Below are positions 34,302-47,088 of a DNA stretch of 64,000 nt, one piece after another. How positions within the stretch are numbered: the first letter of the stretch is position 1; every line of letters begins with the position of its first letter. The DNA comes from Oncomelania hupensis (Eukaryota > Mollusca > Gastropoda > Littorinimorpha > Pomatiopsidae). A program made the position numbers and the translations under genes. The stretch spans positions 46,581,675-46,645,674 of the forward strand of contig CM072511.1 in NCBI GenBank assembly GCA_036898135.1, written 5' to 3'. The notes under the pieces are model-generated. The model had not been told where the DNA came from, ran no database searches, and saw only the letters and a program-made list of their open reading frames with translations.

Positions 34302-34391
<90 letters not shown>
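34302..34391. repeat. (ATG)n microsatellite
   Basis: About 30 pure GAT units, followed by GAA-rich DNA and then copy 2 of the purine-flanked block. Confidence 0.97.
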
Positions 34392-34430
34392 TAAAGAAGA
34401 AGAAGGGTGAGGAGAAGGGAAATTTTTTTA

Positions 34431-34540
34431 AAGGTGTTCGGTTGTGTGTCACTCAAACAATCGGTGTCATATCCTGGAGAGACCACAACGCTAATACTCA
34501 CGTGAAGAAAATCCTCACTCTTCCCATGCAGCTGAGATGG
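34431..34540 (+). repeat. purine-flanked repeat block, copy 2
   Basis: Matches the minus strand of 30509-30625 and is likewise preceded by GAA/GAT purine repeats and followed by GAAGAA/CAACAA repeats. Confidence 0.7.
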
Positions 34541-35280
<740 letters not shown>

Positions 35281-35627
35281 ACGAATACAGACGAATACAG
35301 ACCAGACGAATGCAGACAGGGACACAGACAGGGAGAGACAGAGAGAGAGACATTACATTCATGCATCTCTCGAGTCTCAAGGCACCTTTGTAAGTGCAGT
35401 ACCCCTCGCCTTTCTCTCTGGTTTCCACTAGTCTTAGGAGGATCAAGTACCCATTAACAAAGTAGGTGGACTGACGTGATTACTGCGCGATGTTTCGTTT
35501 CTCAACACTTTCGATGGCCTGGGACCCCTGTCCAATACTAAATGAAATGACTTCAAACCGTAGGGTGTCCTCGGGCCAGTACTCTAACGAGCCTTCCCCC
35601 ATCGAATCAACCAACTGATTGAGTCCC
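35281..35627. other. unassigned DNA
   Basis: No gene seen. Confidence 0.5.
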
Positions 35628-35725
35628 ACCGACGTAGCTCAGTGGTAGAGCGCTCGCCTTGGACACCGATGACCAAGGTTCGAATTTCGTGGTGGGCAAG
35701 ATACAAGTGGTCATTTGTTCATCTT
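35628..35725 (+). mobile_element. tRNA-like SINE head
   Basis: CCACCGACGTAGCTCAGTGG (A box) and CCAAGGTTCGAATTTCGTGG (B box with T-arm pairing). The anticodon-loop region CTTGGAC resembles a tRNA-Pro type. It is followed within about 30 bases by an internal fragment of LINE family 1, with no SINE tail between. Confidence 0.75.
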
Positions 35726-36016
35726 GGCATGAACATGGACATCAAAGTCCAAGGAAAATCCATCAACCCAGTGCATAGCTTTAAATATTTAGGAGCCATT
35801 GTATCAGACAATGGGTCCCGACAGGAAGTCCTTTCCCGGATTGCACAAACAACTGCTGCCCTGGCAAGGTTGACACCTATTTGGAAAGACAAGACCACCA
35901 GTTTACATTCCAAGGTACGACTGCTGCGCTCCCTTGTTATCTCCATCTTCCTATACGCTTGCGAAACATGGACACTCACAGCAGATCTACAACGAAGAAT
36001 AAAAAGCATGGAGATC
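35726..36016 (+). pseudogene. LINE family 1 internal fragment
   Basis: Covers the end of the RT and the connection after it (SFKYLGAIVSDNGSRQEVLSR; SLVISIFLYACETWTL). It has no 3' end of the family; instead unrelated sequence starts at 36017 and ends with A-rich AAATAAATAACTAAATAAAA near 36090. With the SINE head upstream this forms a chimera. Confidence 0.88.
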
Positions 36017-37063
36017 TAAGTACCAAGTTTCAAAGACATCGGTCCATTAGTTTCAGAGAAACGTGCGCAAAATAAATAACTAAATAAAAATTAAAGTACT
36101 ACCTTACAACGAAGACGTCATTCGATGTACATAAGTTTTGACTAACATTCTCATTACATACAAAATTTAAAGAAAAGGTTTTAAAAAAATTTAAAGGAGT
36201 GACATCTTCATGATTACGTCACTCGATTGGCGTACGCTTAGTTTAACGATGTAGTTTGGGAGAAATAGGATTTGAAGTATAAGGCTCAAGGCGCTGAGAT
36301 CTGTAACCGAAACTGTACCAACATACACCACACTCACAAGTTGCATTCTCTCTTTACATACCCAACACACATAAGGTTCAAAACAATATTAGCAGAACAA
36401 TATAATTACATTCACTTTACTATGCAGCAGTAATATTCTTTCCATTACAGTGTTTACGATCTTTTCAACTGTTAATAGCTAATGACGCCAGGTTGAAAAG
36501 AAAACAAGCACACTAATTATTGTACTCAGCAGACCAAAATGACCATTAATGTTTTATTGCAGCAATACCGCCGTGTGCCTAGTGTTAACGAGATTTTCCT
36601 GTTTTACGTTGCTGCATCGGGACATGTTGATTACAAAAGCAAGATCTGATCAGCCCCACCAAATACTGTGTATTTATTACAATAACTTCGACGATATATG
36701 CTAAACGAAAATCTGTGTATGTGTGTGTGTGGGTGGGTGGGTGGGTGGGTGGGGGGTGGGTGGGTGTGTGTGTGATTGTTGTTGTTTTAATTACGAGAGA
36801 CATGGTAGGCTATTATTTAGTAGGACTTGACCAAAGTATCTTCTTCTATGAAAAATGAAATGGATTAATGAAAAAAGAGGCAGCGAGCGTCAAGCGAGTG
36901 ATCCGAAAAATTTAAGGTGCCCGCTCGAAAACTCACTATAAATGAAATAATAGTTTACTCTATTTGCCGACCGTGCTTGTGCTTTCAGTACCAACATTGA
37001 TACTGCCCAAGGATATAAAGCAGAAACTATTGCACATAAAAATAATGTTGTAATTATATGTAT
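36017..37063. other. unassigned DNA with (GGGT)n
   Basis: Retroposon-like A-rich tail near 36090. A GT/GGGT tract at 36718-36772 contains (GGGT)5 followed by GGGGGGTGGGTGGG, a strong G-quadruplex motif. No gene. Confidence 0.55.
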
Positions 37064-38430
37064 TCCTATCCTATCCCGTAACTTGAAGGTGGTTGGGGCA
37101 CCACAGATGATCGTTTAACCAGTATACTCCATCTTTCTTTGTCCTCAGCAACCCTCATGGCTTCGCTCAGTGTCAGGCCAGTCCATTCTCGAATGTTGTC
37201 CTCCCACCTCTTTTTCGGTCTCCCTCTTCTTGCGCCTCCTTGCACCGTGCCTTGCAGGATGGTCTTTTCAAGGCCTGATGCTCTGGTGACGTGGCCATAC
37301 CATGGAATTTCCGTTTCTTTACCACAGTGAGCATGTCATCGTGTTGTCCAATGGCTTGTGTGATGGTCTGTCGGACTTCGTGATTGGTGATGTGCTGGGA
37401 AATGCCCAGAAGTCTTCTGTAGCACCTCATCATGCTTTTTATTCTTCGTTATAAATCTGCTGTGAGGGTCCATGTTTCGCAAGCGTATAGGAAGATGGAG
37501 ATGACTAGGGAGCGCAGCAGCTTCATCTTGGATTGTAGACTGATGGTCCTGCCTTTCCAAGTGGGTTTCAATCTTGTCAGGGCCGCAGTTGTTTGTGCGA
37601 TCCTGGAGAGGACTTCCTGTCGGGACCCATTGTCTGATACAATGGATCCTAAATATTTAAAGCTATGCACTGTGTTGAGGGATTGGCCTTGGACTTTTAT
37701 GTTCTTGTTGTTGGTCATCATTTTAGTCATCTCTACACTTATTTTCATTCCATAGGCCCTGGAGGTAGTGTCAAGTCTCTGTACCAGCTGTTCAAGTTCT
37801 TGTTCATATCCAGCCAATCCATCAATGTCATCCGCATAACGGAGGTTGGAGATTGCTTTACCCTTTATACTGACTGTGCCTTATTGATCTGCAAGGGCAT
37901 CTGATATGATGCGCTCTATGAAAAGGCTGAAGAGTGTTGGAGAGAGTAGGCATCTTTGACGCACAGCGATTGTAGTTCTGAACCAGTTCCCGCTGGGGCT
38001 GTTGTAGAGGACTGCACTGGTAGCCTTGTCATACAGGCTTCTGATGACTTTAATAATTTTAGGGTTAATGTTGTACACTCTCATGGTTGCCCACAGAGGC
38101 GCATGCCAAACTCGGTCGAACGCTTTCTTGAAGTCCACAAACACATGATATAGATGTTGTTTGTGCTGTATGTATTTCTCGCATATTATTCTGAGGTTGA
38201 AAATCTGTTCAGTAGTACTTCGCTCTTCCCGGAATCCTGCTTGTTCTTCAGCTATGATTTGTTCAGCTTGGGGTTTCAACCTGTTGAGTATTATTTTCAG
38301 GAGGACCTTGCTGGGATGGCTGATGAGGCTGATGGTGCGTTAATTTTTACACTCCTGAAGGCTACAATTTCTGGAAAGAGTAATGACAAGCGACTGGGTC
38401 CATGGTATAGCCCACTCCACTCTCTGCCAC
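37064..38430 (-). pseudogene. LINE family 1 relic, RT to 3' end
   Basis: The best preserved copy. The minus strand reads from just upstream of the RT through AEEQAGFREERSTTEQIF and VDFKKAFDRVWHA (about 38260-38110) to VRQRCLLSPTLFSLF (about 37960-37920). It continues with SFKYLGSIVSDNGSRQ (about 37670-37620) and the C-terminal region, and ends at GGGATAGGATAGG. The frame is interrupted between about 37880 and 37817 and again near 37440. The FADD box region lies in the interrupted stretch. It lacks the endonuclease domain. Confidence 0.92.
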
Positions 38431-39328
38431 ATGTATCATTTATTGATTTAATGTAGCCCACCCAAGTACACTGTTTCCAAACCATGTAAAAATTGTTTGG
38501 TTTAAGTACGTCTCACCAGAACGCAGAATAGACACATTTAAGCAGGTCATCATTGTCATTACTAGTTTTACCACTTACAAGGTGTGTAACGAGAAGCAGG
38601 ATTATGCATGCCACACCAAGATGTAATACAATAGCCTAAGACTATCAGTACTAGGAAAGCAGGCCATCATCATTAATAGGTATTATTACAGCAGTAAACC
38701 AACTAAGCGTTTTGTGATTAATTGGACTTCCCATCCTACATCAAGAAGTGGAACAAAACCAATATTGCAGACTAACATCGTAATTAATTAATTATTCGGA
38801 AGTAGTAAAGACTTAAAAGTGATGTTTTACGACTACATCGACTATGCATAGTACAGCAGGCTGGAGAAGAATAAAAAATTAGCAGTGTTTACGATGATTC
38901 GATAATGTGTTACTGTTCTTGAGTTTAGTCGAAGAAACAAGAGCTGGCCAACATTGTTTATAATAGCCTCTATTTTACCTCAGAGACGTAGACCATTTGG
39001 GGCTAGGTTAAGCCATGCAGGCCGTGATTAGCAGCTGCGTGCTTGTTCGCCTGTAGCGTACAGATAACTCGACCCTGGTGCTCAGGTAGCGCAGTGCTAG
39101 TGACCATACTCTTACGGATGAGAGTAAGCTTATAGATCTATAAAACGAGGTCTAGTTTGAGCACGCATATATTTCATCGCACGATGTTACGATTGAGATG
39201 CGCACGATAGATCCGATCATTTTGTTTTGTAGAGCATGCAATGATAGCGTTTATATACCTTTGATTTGAATTCGCGCTATTGCTAGAAGAAGCGTTATAT
39301 AATGTTGATAATTTTAATCGGTCGATAT
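38431..39328. other. unassigned DNA with a possible SINE relic
   Basis: At about 39075-39225, GCTCAGGTAGCGCAGTG, GATGAGAGTAAGC, ACGAGGTCTAGTTTG and GCACGCATATATTTCATC follow the order of the SINE body at 33190-33320. A badly decayed relative is likely. The rest is unrecognised. Confidence 0.45.
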
Positions 39329-39757
39329 TGTTAAGAATTTTCAAGAATTACTTGTTTATTATCGACCGAAGCTTCCAGATAGGTCTGGTAATAGCTAAGC
39401 GATTCTTCTTACCCAAAGAAGGTTCTACGACGTAAGACAATGCGTAGTTCCGGTGACGATGTTTGTTTTGATTGGGTGTTATTATGCCATGCTGGAATGT
39501 TCGAATTTTTTCTCGACTGCAGAGAGGATATATATAAGTAATGCACTGTCTGCTTGTAGGATGATTTTTGAAGTGATTTTTGGAAAGCGATTTTGTATGA
39601 AGTTGTTGATGTTTGCTGAATAATGTTGGAAAACTTTTCACGACGACTCCTGCCTTGTTGCTGTGTGAACGAACTGCGTGGAAAAAAATTAGGAGTAACA
39701 CATGTCAAGATTCAAGCATCGGGACTGAATCAACCATTGATAAATAACGGTGTAACA
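39329..39757 (+). repeat. 5' LTR of an old Gypsy-type element
   Basis: A 429-bp segment with termini TGTTA...TAACA. It contains a strong TATATATAAG box at about 39530-39539, followed 20-odd bases later by a likely start region. It lies directly upstream of a possible primer-binding site and a gag relic. No 3' partner is seen in this window. Confidence 0.7.
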
Positions 39758-39760
39758 TGT

Positions 39761-39778
39761 TGGGGGTCGTCAAGGGTC
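39761..39778 (+). promoter_or_regulatory. possible primer-binding site of the old element
   Basis: TGGGGGTCGTCAAGGGTC starts a few bases after the LTR end and begins with TGG as expected for a tRNA 3' end complement. The tRNA is not identified. Confidence 0.4.
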
Positions 39779-40203
39779 CTGCTGTGACAACAAACGAGTC
39801 AACGTTAGGAGAAGCAGTCACCGAGGGTAGCCGCCGGTAGTTGCGTCGGGAGGGACCAATACTGGGGCTACATCCCCGAAGGATTCGGGTTGACTGCAAG
39901 GACGTGTAGTCGCCGGAGAGTTGCTTCGTGAGCGAACAACAGACAGGGATTACGTGGCTGCCGCAAGACTTTGTCGAGGGACAGTCTAGGAGCTACATCG
40001 CCAGTATTACAGAGTAGAGATGAGCAGACGTCGCGTCTCCATCAACACCAGCGCGATGCAGCGTCGCATACGACGAGGACAGCAGGGCCTGCGTCAGTGT
40101 AGACGACTATTGACAAGCATCAGCGCTACTGCGGAAAGCGTGCTGTTCTAGAACAGTCTAGAAAGGTGCAGCATAGTCAAGAACTTTCCAGAAAAGCATC
40201 AAG
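39779..40203 (+). other. leader region of the old LTR element
   Basis: About 450 bases between the LTR and the first gag codons. Nothing else recognised. Confidence 0.5.
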
Positions 40204-40830
40204 ATGGCTGACTTTTGGCACAAAGGACGTGAACTGAATCTAAAAGGCAAGCAGCTGACGGAGTACGTCAAGTCTCAGGAGAGAACACAAGAAAGAGTAC
40301 TCGAAGAGCAACGTCGGCGTGAAGAAAGAGAATTAGAAGCTTATTAGAAGGGCAGCGACTAAGTAAAGAAAAAGAAATTGAACAGCAGCTGCGAGAAAGA
40401 GAAGACAGCAGAAAGAAAGAGAACAGGCCGGTGTGACGAGGCGAAAGAGAGACGATTAGAGGCTGAGCGTCAGTACCAGCTATAGTTGGCGCGTATCCAA
40501 AACAATCAGCATGCGCCACACCTTATCCGCCACCACAATGCTCCAAAATTGACTGTGTTTCGTCGACGGGAAGGACCAGATCGAGAGTTATCTGGCGAGA
40601 TTTGAAAGGTTCGCTGGAAGCCCTAGATGGCAAACTCAAGACCGGGCGATTCGACTCAGTGCACTTCTGACGGGGCAAGCACTCGAAGTTTACACTAGAC
40701 TGTCGAACGATGACCGCCAAAACTATGACGTTTTAAAAGAGGCCCTATTGCATTGCTACAGCTTTACAGAGAAAGGCTACCGTAAACGCTTCCGCAAATG
40801 CTGGCCTTTATCATACGAGACGCCAAAAAA
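40204..40830 (+). pseudogene. broken gag of a second Gypsy-type element
   Basis: Starts ATGGCTGACTTTTGGCAC, followed by a K/E/R-rich coiled coil like the one in the Gmr1-like Gag. A TAG stop comes after about 45 codons, then frameshifts and further stops. After a frameshift the Gag core reads DQIESYLARFERFAG ... LLTGQALEVYTRLSND ... ALLHCYSFTEKGYRKRFR, which lines up with residues about 183-256 of the Gag at 7284-10883. Sequence homology ends near 40830, where repeat R begins. Probably the insertion of R or a deletion removed the rest. Confidence 0.8.
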
Positions 40831-40862
40831 TAGGCATTTTTCAAATGGGTGAATTTTCTTAA

Positions 40863-41515
40863 CAGTGTTGTGATTGGGTTTTATTCTAATGAAACAAAAG
40901 GAAAACACGAATAATAGACCACGATTGGAACTTTCTGCAAACCCCCCCCCCCCCCCCCCCCCCATTAAATTCCAAGTCGGCTGAGCCAAGATTTAGATAC
41001 AGCGCGCATATTTTTGATAACATGTCAAGGCACAATGACTTTGAACTTTGAGAAAGCACAAATACGAATGATATAAAATGCTTAGTAGTCGTTAAAATAT
41101 CCGTAAGGTAAAAATGATGATTTTCGGTTTAGTTATTCTTCAAAATAATGCAAAAAGTGTGTTTTAAATTTTCAAAAAGATACATTCGGAGCGACGTAGC
41201 GACCGACAACCGGACTGCCACTGAACGATGGCCCATGATCTGAGGTACCTGTATACCAAAACAAAATCTTTTCATCCCTGTTTGAGATATTGAGCAAATC
41301 GTGTTTCGCAAACAAATGACTCCAATGACCTTGACCTTTGCGATAGAGCCAAAGTGATGAGACGGGAGGCAGGCCACTAACCTAGATGATGTTCCTATAA
41401 GAAATTTGGTCCAAATCCGTTTTGTGGTTCCTGAGATATGGTTTCCATCGGACCAGCGGACAGACCGACCAACTGACCGACATTAGTCTCGTTCTGATTC
41501 CCTTTATTTGAAATA
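40863..41515 (+). repeat. dispersed repeat R, copy 2
   Basis: Continuous copy of the repeat seen at 22968-24255, with a run of about 24 C at 40939-40962 where copy 1 carries its insertion. The GACCGACAACCGGACTGCC block is kept, as is the TGACCTTGACCTTTG motif (41326-41340). Confidence 0.8.
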
Positions 41516-42303
41516 CAAAAAGCAAGAGCTGGTCAACATCGTCTAATATGATATTTTACTTTAGCAGTACAGTAACCTATCCACTAACTTGTGGTAGGAA
41601 TGGGTTTAATTATGGATACTACACTAGTAGAAGTATAATGGACGAAGCAACAAAAGATGACCAGCATCATCATTAGTTTTTCATTTTCGCCGATATCTGA
41701 AAAATAAAATTAAAGGACATGCTAAACCCGAATGTTAGTCTAGTGAAACCTCGGGCTAAGGTTTTGTCGCAAGTTTGATTTCATAGTTAAAATCTTGGTC
41801 CTGGAAGTTATTGATGCTAATCCATGGATTCAGAATTATCTTTTGTTGTTGTTGTATCAATTTTTATTCATCAGATTAACATAAGTCTTACTGATGTAAC
41901 GTAAACAATTTACAAAATCTACCATGCGCACATCAAAGGTATTTTCCAAATTAATTAATTACTTAATCGAACCATATGAACCATCATACTACTGACATAC
42001 ACATTCACTTTTAACAACATACATTTTTCTTGTAATAATTAGTTCACATTAAGAAACAAACAAAAGAAGAAAAAAAAGGACCTTTTAACTTGACCTGTTA
42101 AGAATGAAGTACTTATAAATGTCATTTTGCGTCTTACAGAAAATTGACGTTGGGCCTATAGGCCCTTACCTCCTCCCCCACTGCCCATAAAAAGTTAAAA
42201 GAAAAATGATAAAATAATCAATCGAAATTAAAACATATTAATAAATAATTCTCCCCTTTACCTCAATCCCATTCACAAATTAAGAAATAAATAAATAACA
42301 CAT
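41516..42303. other. unassigned A/T-rich DNA
   Basis: No gene recognised. AGCAAGAGCTGGTCAACAT at about 41521-41540 resembles AACAAGAGCTGGCCAACATT at about 38936-38956, so repeat R or a neighbour may extend here. Confidence 0.5.
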
Positions 42304-42489
42304 ATGAATATGGAGATTTTAAAAAAAAAAGTTTTTTATTATTGGCAACAATTGCACAAGAATATATTCATTTGTATTATGAAAATTCGTTGTATATATA
42401 TACAACGAATTTTGATAATACAAATGAATATATTCTTGTGCACATGTGGCCAATAATAAAAGTTTTTTTTTATATATATCCATATTCAT
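42304..42489. mobile_element. near-perfect 186-bp hairpin (palindromic MITE-like)
   Basis: Starts ATGAATATGGA and ends with its complement TCCATATTCAT. The centre lies at 42397/42398 inside a perfect 26-bp palindrome with almost no loop. Arms of about 93 bases differ at only a few sites (for example GGCAACAATTGCAC against GGCCACATGTGCAC). It is fully A/T-rich with no frame. A transcript would fold into a long hairpin. Confidence 0.88.
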
Positions 42490-42788
42490 TTCTCCACATT
42501 CAGAACATCATTGATTAAAGGAATAGTAGTTTATACCTTGGTGGGGTTGCTTCCATGTTGGTCAGAATCCTGAATCTGTATATAATTATGCCGTCAACAA
42601 ATCTGTTTTACCCCCAGTGAAGTATTCATGCAACATTATGAGCAAGTATAGTAAAGTTACTTAATGTTAACTGGCAGATACAGCTCTGTTTTCATCAAAA
42701 CATCAGCTTACTTTCACCGTCAATGTTGGCTTGTCAAATCGGAGGTCCAGATTCCAAGCCTCAAGTGATAGCATTAATATTTCGTTTA

Positions 42789-42790
<2 letters not shown>
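42490..42790. other. unassigned DNA
   Basis: Nothing recognisable. Confidence 0.5.
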
Positions 42791-42834
<44 letters not shown>

Positions 42835-42927
42835 CTTCTTCTTCTTCTTCTTCTTCTTCTTCTTCTTCTTCTTCTTCTTCTTCTTCTTCTTCTTCTTCTT
42901 CTTCTTCTTCTTCTTCTTCTTCTTCTT
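42791..42927. repeat. compound microsatellite (TTG)n(TTC)n
   Basis: About 14 TTG units switch to about 31 TTC units. Confidence 0.97.
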
Positions 42928-43440
42928 TGTCATCGCCGCCGTCTTCTTCAATATCGATACAGTTATTAGGTTTAAAGCCGTATGTTTATTCCTTTATGCA
43001 ATAGGTTATTCTTACAAATGAACATCCGCGGACGATCTTATTCTGTGTGTAATGTTGACTTAAGAATGTGTACATTATTTTGTGGCATAGGCTTCAGGAA
43101 AAGAAAAGATTAAACGAGAAAGGGATTTGACAAAAGACTAGAGGCCAAACCACAAACGAAAAAATCTGACAAACGAAGACTTTTGATCAACTTGTCCTTT
43201 TTCAGAATATTGAATGGAATTTCGTGTTAAAGATGATACATAAAGACGATTGGCGTTGGATTTCTCTCATCAGTCGGTTATTGTAATATTTTATATTGTA
43301 AAGGTTTTGGAATTAACCGAAAGTTTACCTTTACTTTGTTTTCACGCCTCTCACCTCGTATCAAATACAGTGCTTCAACATTGTTCCGCAATGCCGCCAG
43401 ACGAGCGGTGACATTTAAACACCCATTGTTCTTCTTTCTC
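42928..43440. other. unassigned DNA
   Basis: Nothing recognisable. Confidence 0.5.
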
Positions 43441-43453
43441 TCTCTGTCTCTCC

Positions 43454-43512
<59 letters not shown>

Positions 43513-43520
43513 GCACGCGC
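43441..43520. repeat. CT then CA microsatellite
   Basis: CT-rich start followed by about 22 CA units with few interruptions. Confidence 0.95.
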
Positions 43521-45296
43521 TCATACACAGTATTGTTGTTGTTTTGCTTTGTTTTCGGAGAACATGTCCTCCATCCAGTTCCCCATAGTTTGTAAACAAA
43601 GAGAAACACTACCCAAGTTTTATTATTCTAGGTTTATGTGTACGCGATAGTCTGTATAAAAGACACTTCATTGGTGGTCTCTTTTTTTAATGAGGATCTC
43701 GTACTTATTTACATTTTTATAAAAAGATTCTGTATAGGCTGCTCTGCAGCGATGTGCAGCCGGAGATAATATGTACACGAGATATTTCACAGGCTGTGTG
43801 GTCCTATGAGAATTGTTATGCTCTGGATGTAGAGTGGCACCAGGAACAATCTCGTAAATTGGAATGCGTCTCTCGCCTTTTAGAATGGCCTTAAATCACA
43901 GGTATTACGTAGCCCGAGAGACATCAGTGTCCACACCAGATAAGCCTGATGTGGAGGATGGTTGTTTGGTTCTTCTGACACCCTCCGGCCCACCCCCACC
44001 TGATCTGTTCTCTCACGCCTTTTGACCATAATATACAGTTGACGGAATGGAATAGTAAGTGTGTGGTATTCTCTTGTTTCCGACAATTGTAAAAGGATAA
44101 ATGCTGCCAGTTGTGCAAGCTTTACCTCCGTGGGTGGGCTTAGGTGACTGTTAGAATTATTTTGGATTGTTGAGTCGTATGCTTCCTCGTCCTGAGTGGC
44201 GCATCTGGCATAGCACATGCGGATGCCGTGCGTTTACTGTAAAGGCAACCCCGAATGTTGTTTTTGCGTGTATAACGAATAGTATACCATTTAACATTTT
44301 TAAAAATCTCAATCCAAATAATCTCCTTTACGACGCACACTTACTGCAAGGTTCACCAAACGCAATGTAGCTTACCTGTGAAACCATGTAATCTCCACCA
44401 GTGGTGTGTATGTTCCAGTGTGTGCGCGCGCACGCATGTGTTTGTGAGATGGGTGTATTTGTGTGTGTGAATGTGTGTATGTATTTATGTGTGTGTGTTG
44501 GCGCGTGCGCGCGCTTGTGTGTGTGCTTGTGTGTGTGTTTTAAATTGGGTCTTTAGCGCATTAGTATCCGCCCATCCTTTATCAAACTCATGTCTCAAAA
44601 GTATTTCAGTGGGTCGTTTCCATAAATAGCATCCAGTATAGTATCTATAACCCTTAAATCTGCGGTCCTCTAACCAATAAAGGTTTATTCTAAGTATATG
44701 TAATTTTCTACAGTGAAGTGCCCGCTTGTCGGTCCTGGGTTATTTACGAGACTTGGTTAGAAGGTCGAGGGTGCCCTTGTATAAAATGGGTTCTTTTAAT
44801 GGGACACCTTACTGGTTTTACGGGAAGAGAGGGGACTATAAACTGATAAACATAACGGACACCTTACTAGGGACAGCCCAGCATGACTGTACCCCGTCAC
44901 AAGAGAGACAATGAGTTAATATATGACATAAAACGAAGAGGACTGCGAGAGCTTGGATGAGAGGAGAGCAGAGAGTATTAATGAACCAAGTTATGAAGGC
45001 ATCAAGAATGTTGTTTATTGTTTGTGACAGTGAACTAGTAATGAGCACATAAACATAGTAATGTATCAATGTATTTCAAAAACCGTACTTTTGAATAAGG
45101 GTTATTTCTGGAGCATGCGCTTCTTCTTTTTTTCCGGGATAGGAAAACCCACTGTAAATTAACAAAGGATATGTGCAGCTAAAATGGTTGGTCTGGGGGC
45201 TCTTTAGTATAGATGTTTATTTTCTAGATAATCGCTCTAATGTGTTAGGCAAAGGGGAGACTCCCAACTTTACAAACATACAAACAACGCTTATGA
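43521..45296. other. unassigned DNA
   Basis: GT/GCGC-rich tract at 44405-44540. No gene recognised in about 1.8 kb; the 112-codon minus frame at 43880-44218 shows no domain. Confidence 0.5.
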
Positions 45297-45303
45297 CGTG
45301 AGA

Positions 45304-45387
<84 letters not shown>

Positions 45388-45412
45388 AAGACAGAGACAG
45401 AGAGACAGAGAG
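45297..45412. repeat. (GA)n microsatellite
   Basis: About 35 GA units with GAAA and ACAG variants at the right edge. Confidence 0.96.
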
Positions 45413-45641
45413 ATTCTTTAAAGTTGAGATCAACTCTGAACTGTTGCAGTTGCTTTCCAACACTTTATCTGTTTTTAAGTAAACAAGCTTGCACCCGTAA
45501 TTGTGTGTGTATTTCTATAGTATTTATGTCTACATCTGTTTGTTTTTCCCCGAAAATAATATGATCCAGCTTAAGATTGAGTGCTTGGGTGGTAGCATTT
45601 AATTTTGACAGGTTTTACCGGGTTCATCTGTTGGTCGTGGG

Positions 45642-45642
45642 C

Positions 45643-45724
<82 letters not shown>

Positions 45725-45815
45725 TTAATAATAATAATATTAATAATAATAATAATAGTACAGGATGCATTAACGCGATTTTCATTCAATTCAACTCAAA
45801 TGGTGGCAATCTGAA
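45642..45815 (-). repeat. (AAT)n with retroposon 3' end (weak copy)
   Basis: About 38 AAT/AATATT units, directly followed by ACAGGATGCATTAACGCG. The same junction ACAGGATGC...ACGCG follows AAT repeats at 3299-3316. Read on the minus strand the microsatellite is the tail of the family described at 3284-3375. Confidence 0.6.
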
Positions 45816-46407
45816 TAGATCGCTATTACGAAGGCGGAAGAGAAATAAATGGTTTGTTTTTTTTAAATTTAGATTGACAGCATCAAATATCATAATTAAA
45901 TAGAGGGAGGAAATTGGAGTACCCTGAGAAAACCCTCAGAACATGCATGGAAATTCAGTTTAAATTGTATCGCAGTGCTTAAATCTTTTAATGCCAGATT
46001 CTTCAATACAATGAGTTAAAGTGACCCACTTAACATTTACATTCGCTTACATTACGTCAGTCACGTTGTTTTTCTTCTTTTATACATTATGTAACGTTAC
46101 ACAACGCTCCATTCGAACGGGTAATTTCTTTGAAATGTTTATAATGTTGCAACATAGAAACGGCACCATGATATGCTATACACAGTTATTTTTAGCCAGA
46201 TACTACAAACTTATAATAGGCAGAAACAGATTTGTATGCAAATTGTCTTTTGAAAGAGGTATTTTGGTTATAAGCATGTGTTGTTGTTTTTAAGTGGGAC
46301 AACAATCTCTGCGATTTTGAAAAAAGTATCTTTGGCGATGAATTTGAGAAAGTGAATCACTTTAAACGAATCATCTTTTGTGTCAAAAAAATGTAAACCA
46401 TTCTCAT
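45816..46407. other. unassigned DNA
   Basis: Nothing recognisable. Confidence 0.5.
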
Positions 46408-46686
46408 AAAGATGCTCACAGTGGTGAAACTCAGATGGTATGGCCACACCAGAGCATCAGGCTTTGCAAAGACTATACTGCAAGGCATGGTGCATGAAGG
46501 CAAAAGAAGAGGGAGACAGAAAAAGAGGTGGGAAGACAGCATTCGAGAATGGACTGGCTTGACACTGAGTGAAGCCATAAGGACTGCCGGAGACAGAGAA
46601 AGATAAAGTATGCTGGTTAAACGATCATCTGTGGTGCCCCAACGACTTCAGAGTTACGGGAATGGATCGGATAGGATAGGATCGGA
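46408..46686 (+). pseudogene. LINE family 1, 3' end copy
   Basis: 279 bases from ATGCTCACAGTGGTGAAACTC through KTILQGMVHEGKRRGRQKKRWEDSIREWTGL to GAGTTACGGG and GGATA units. This is the C-terminus plus the complete 3' tail. The frame is open over 64 codons but nothing upstream remains. Confidence 0.9.
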
Positions 46687-46799
46687 TGCTAGTACAAAGG
46701 CTGAAGGCACTAATGGTCTCAGTTGCGTCAGCCAAATTTGCAAGCGCAACGAGTGTGTATTTTTTGTGCTGCGCTGAGGGAGTTATTATGTTCGTCTTT

Positions 46800-47021
<222 letters not shown>

Positions 47022-47088
47022 TTCCTTCTACTCATCCTCCTCATCTTCTTCTTCATTTTCTTCTCTTCCTTTTTCCTGCTCCTCTTAT

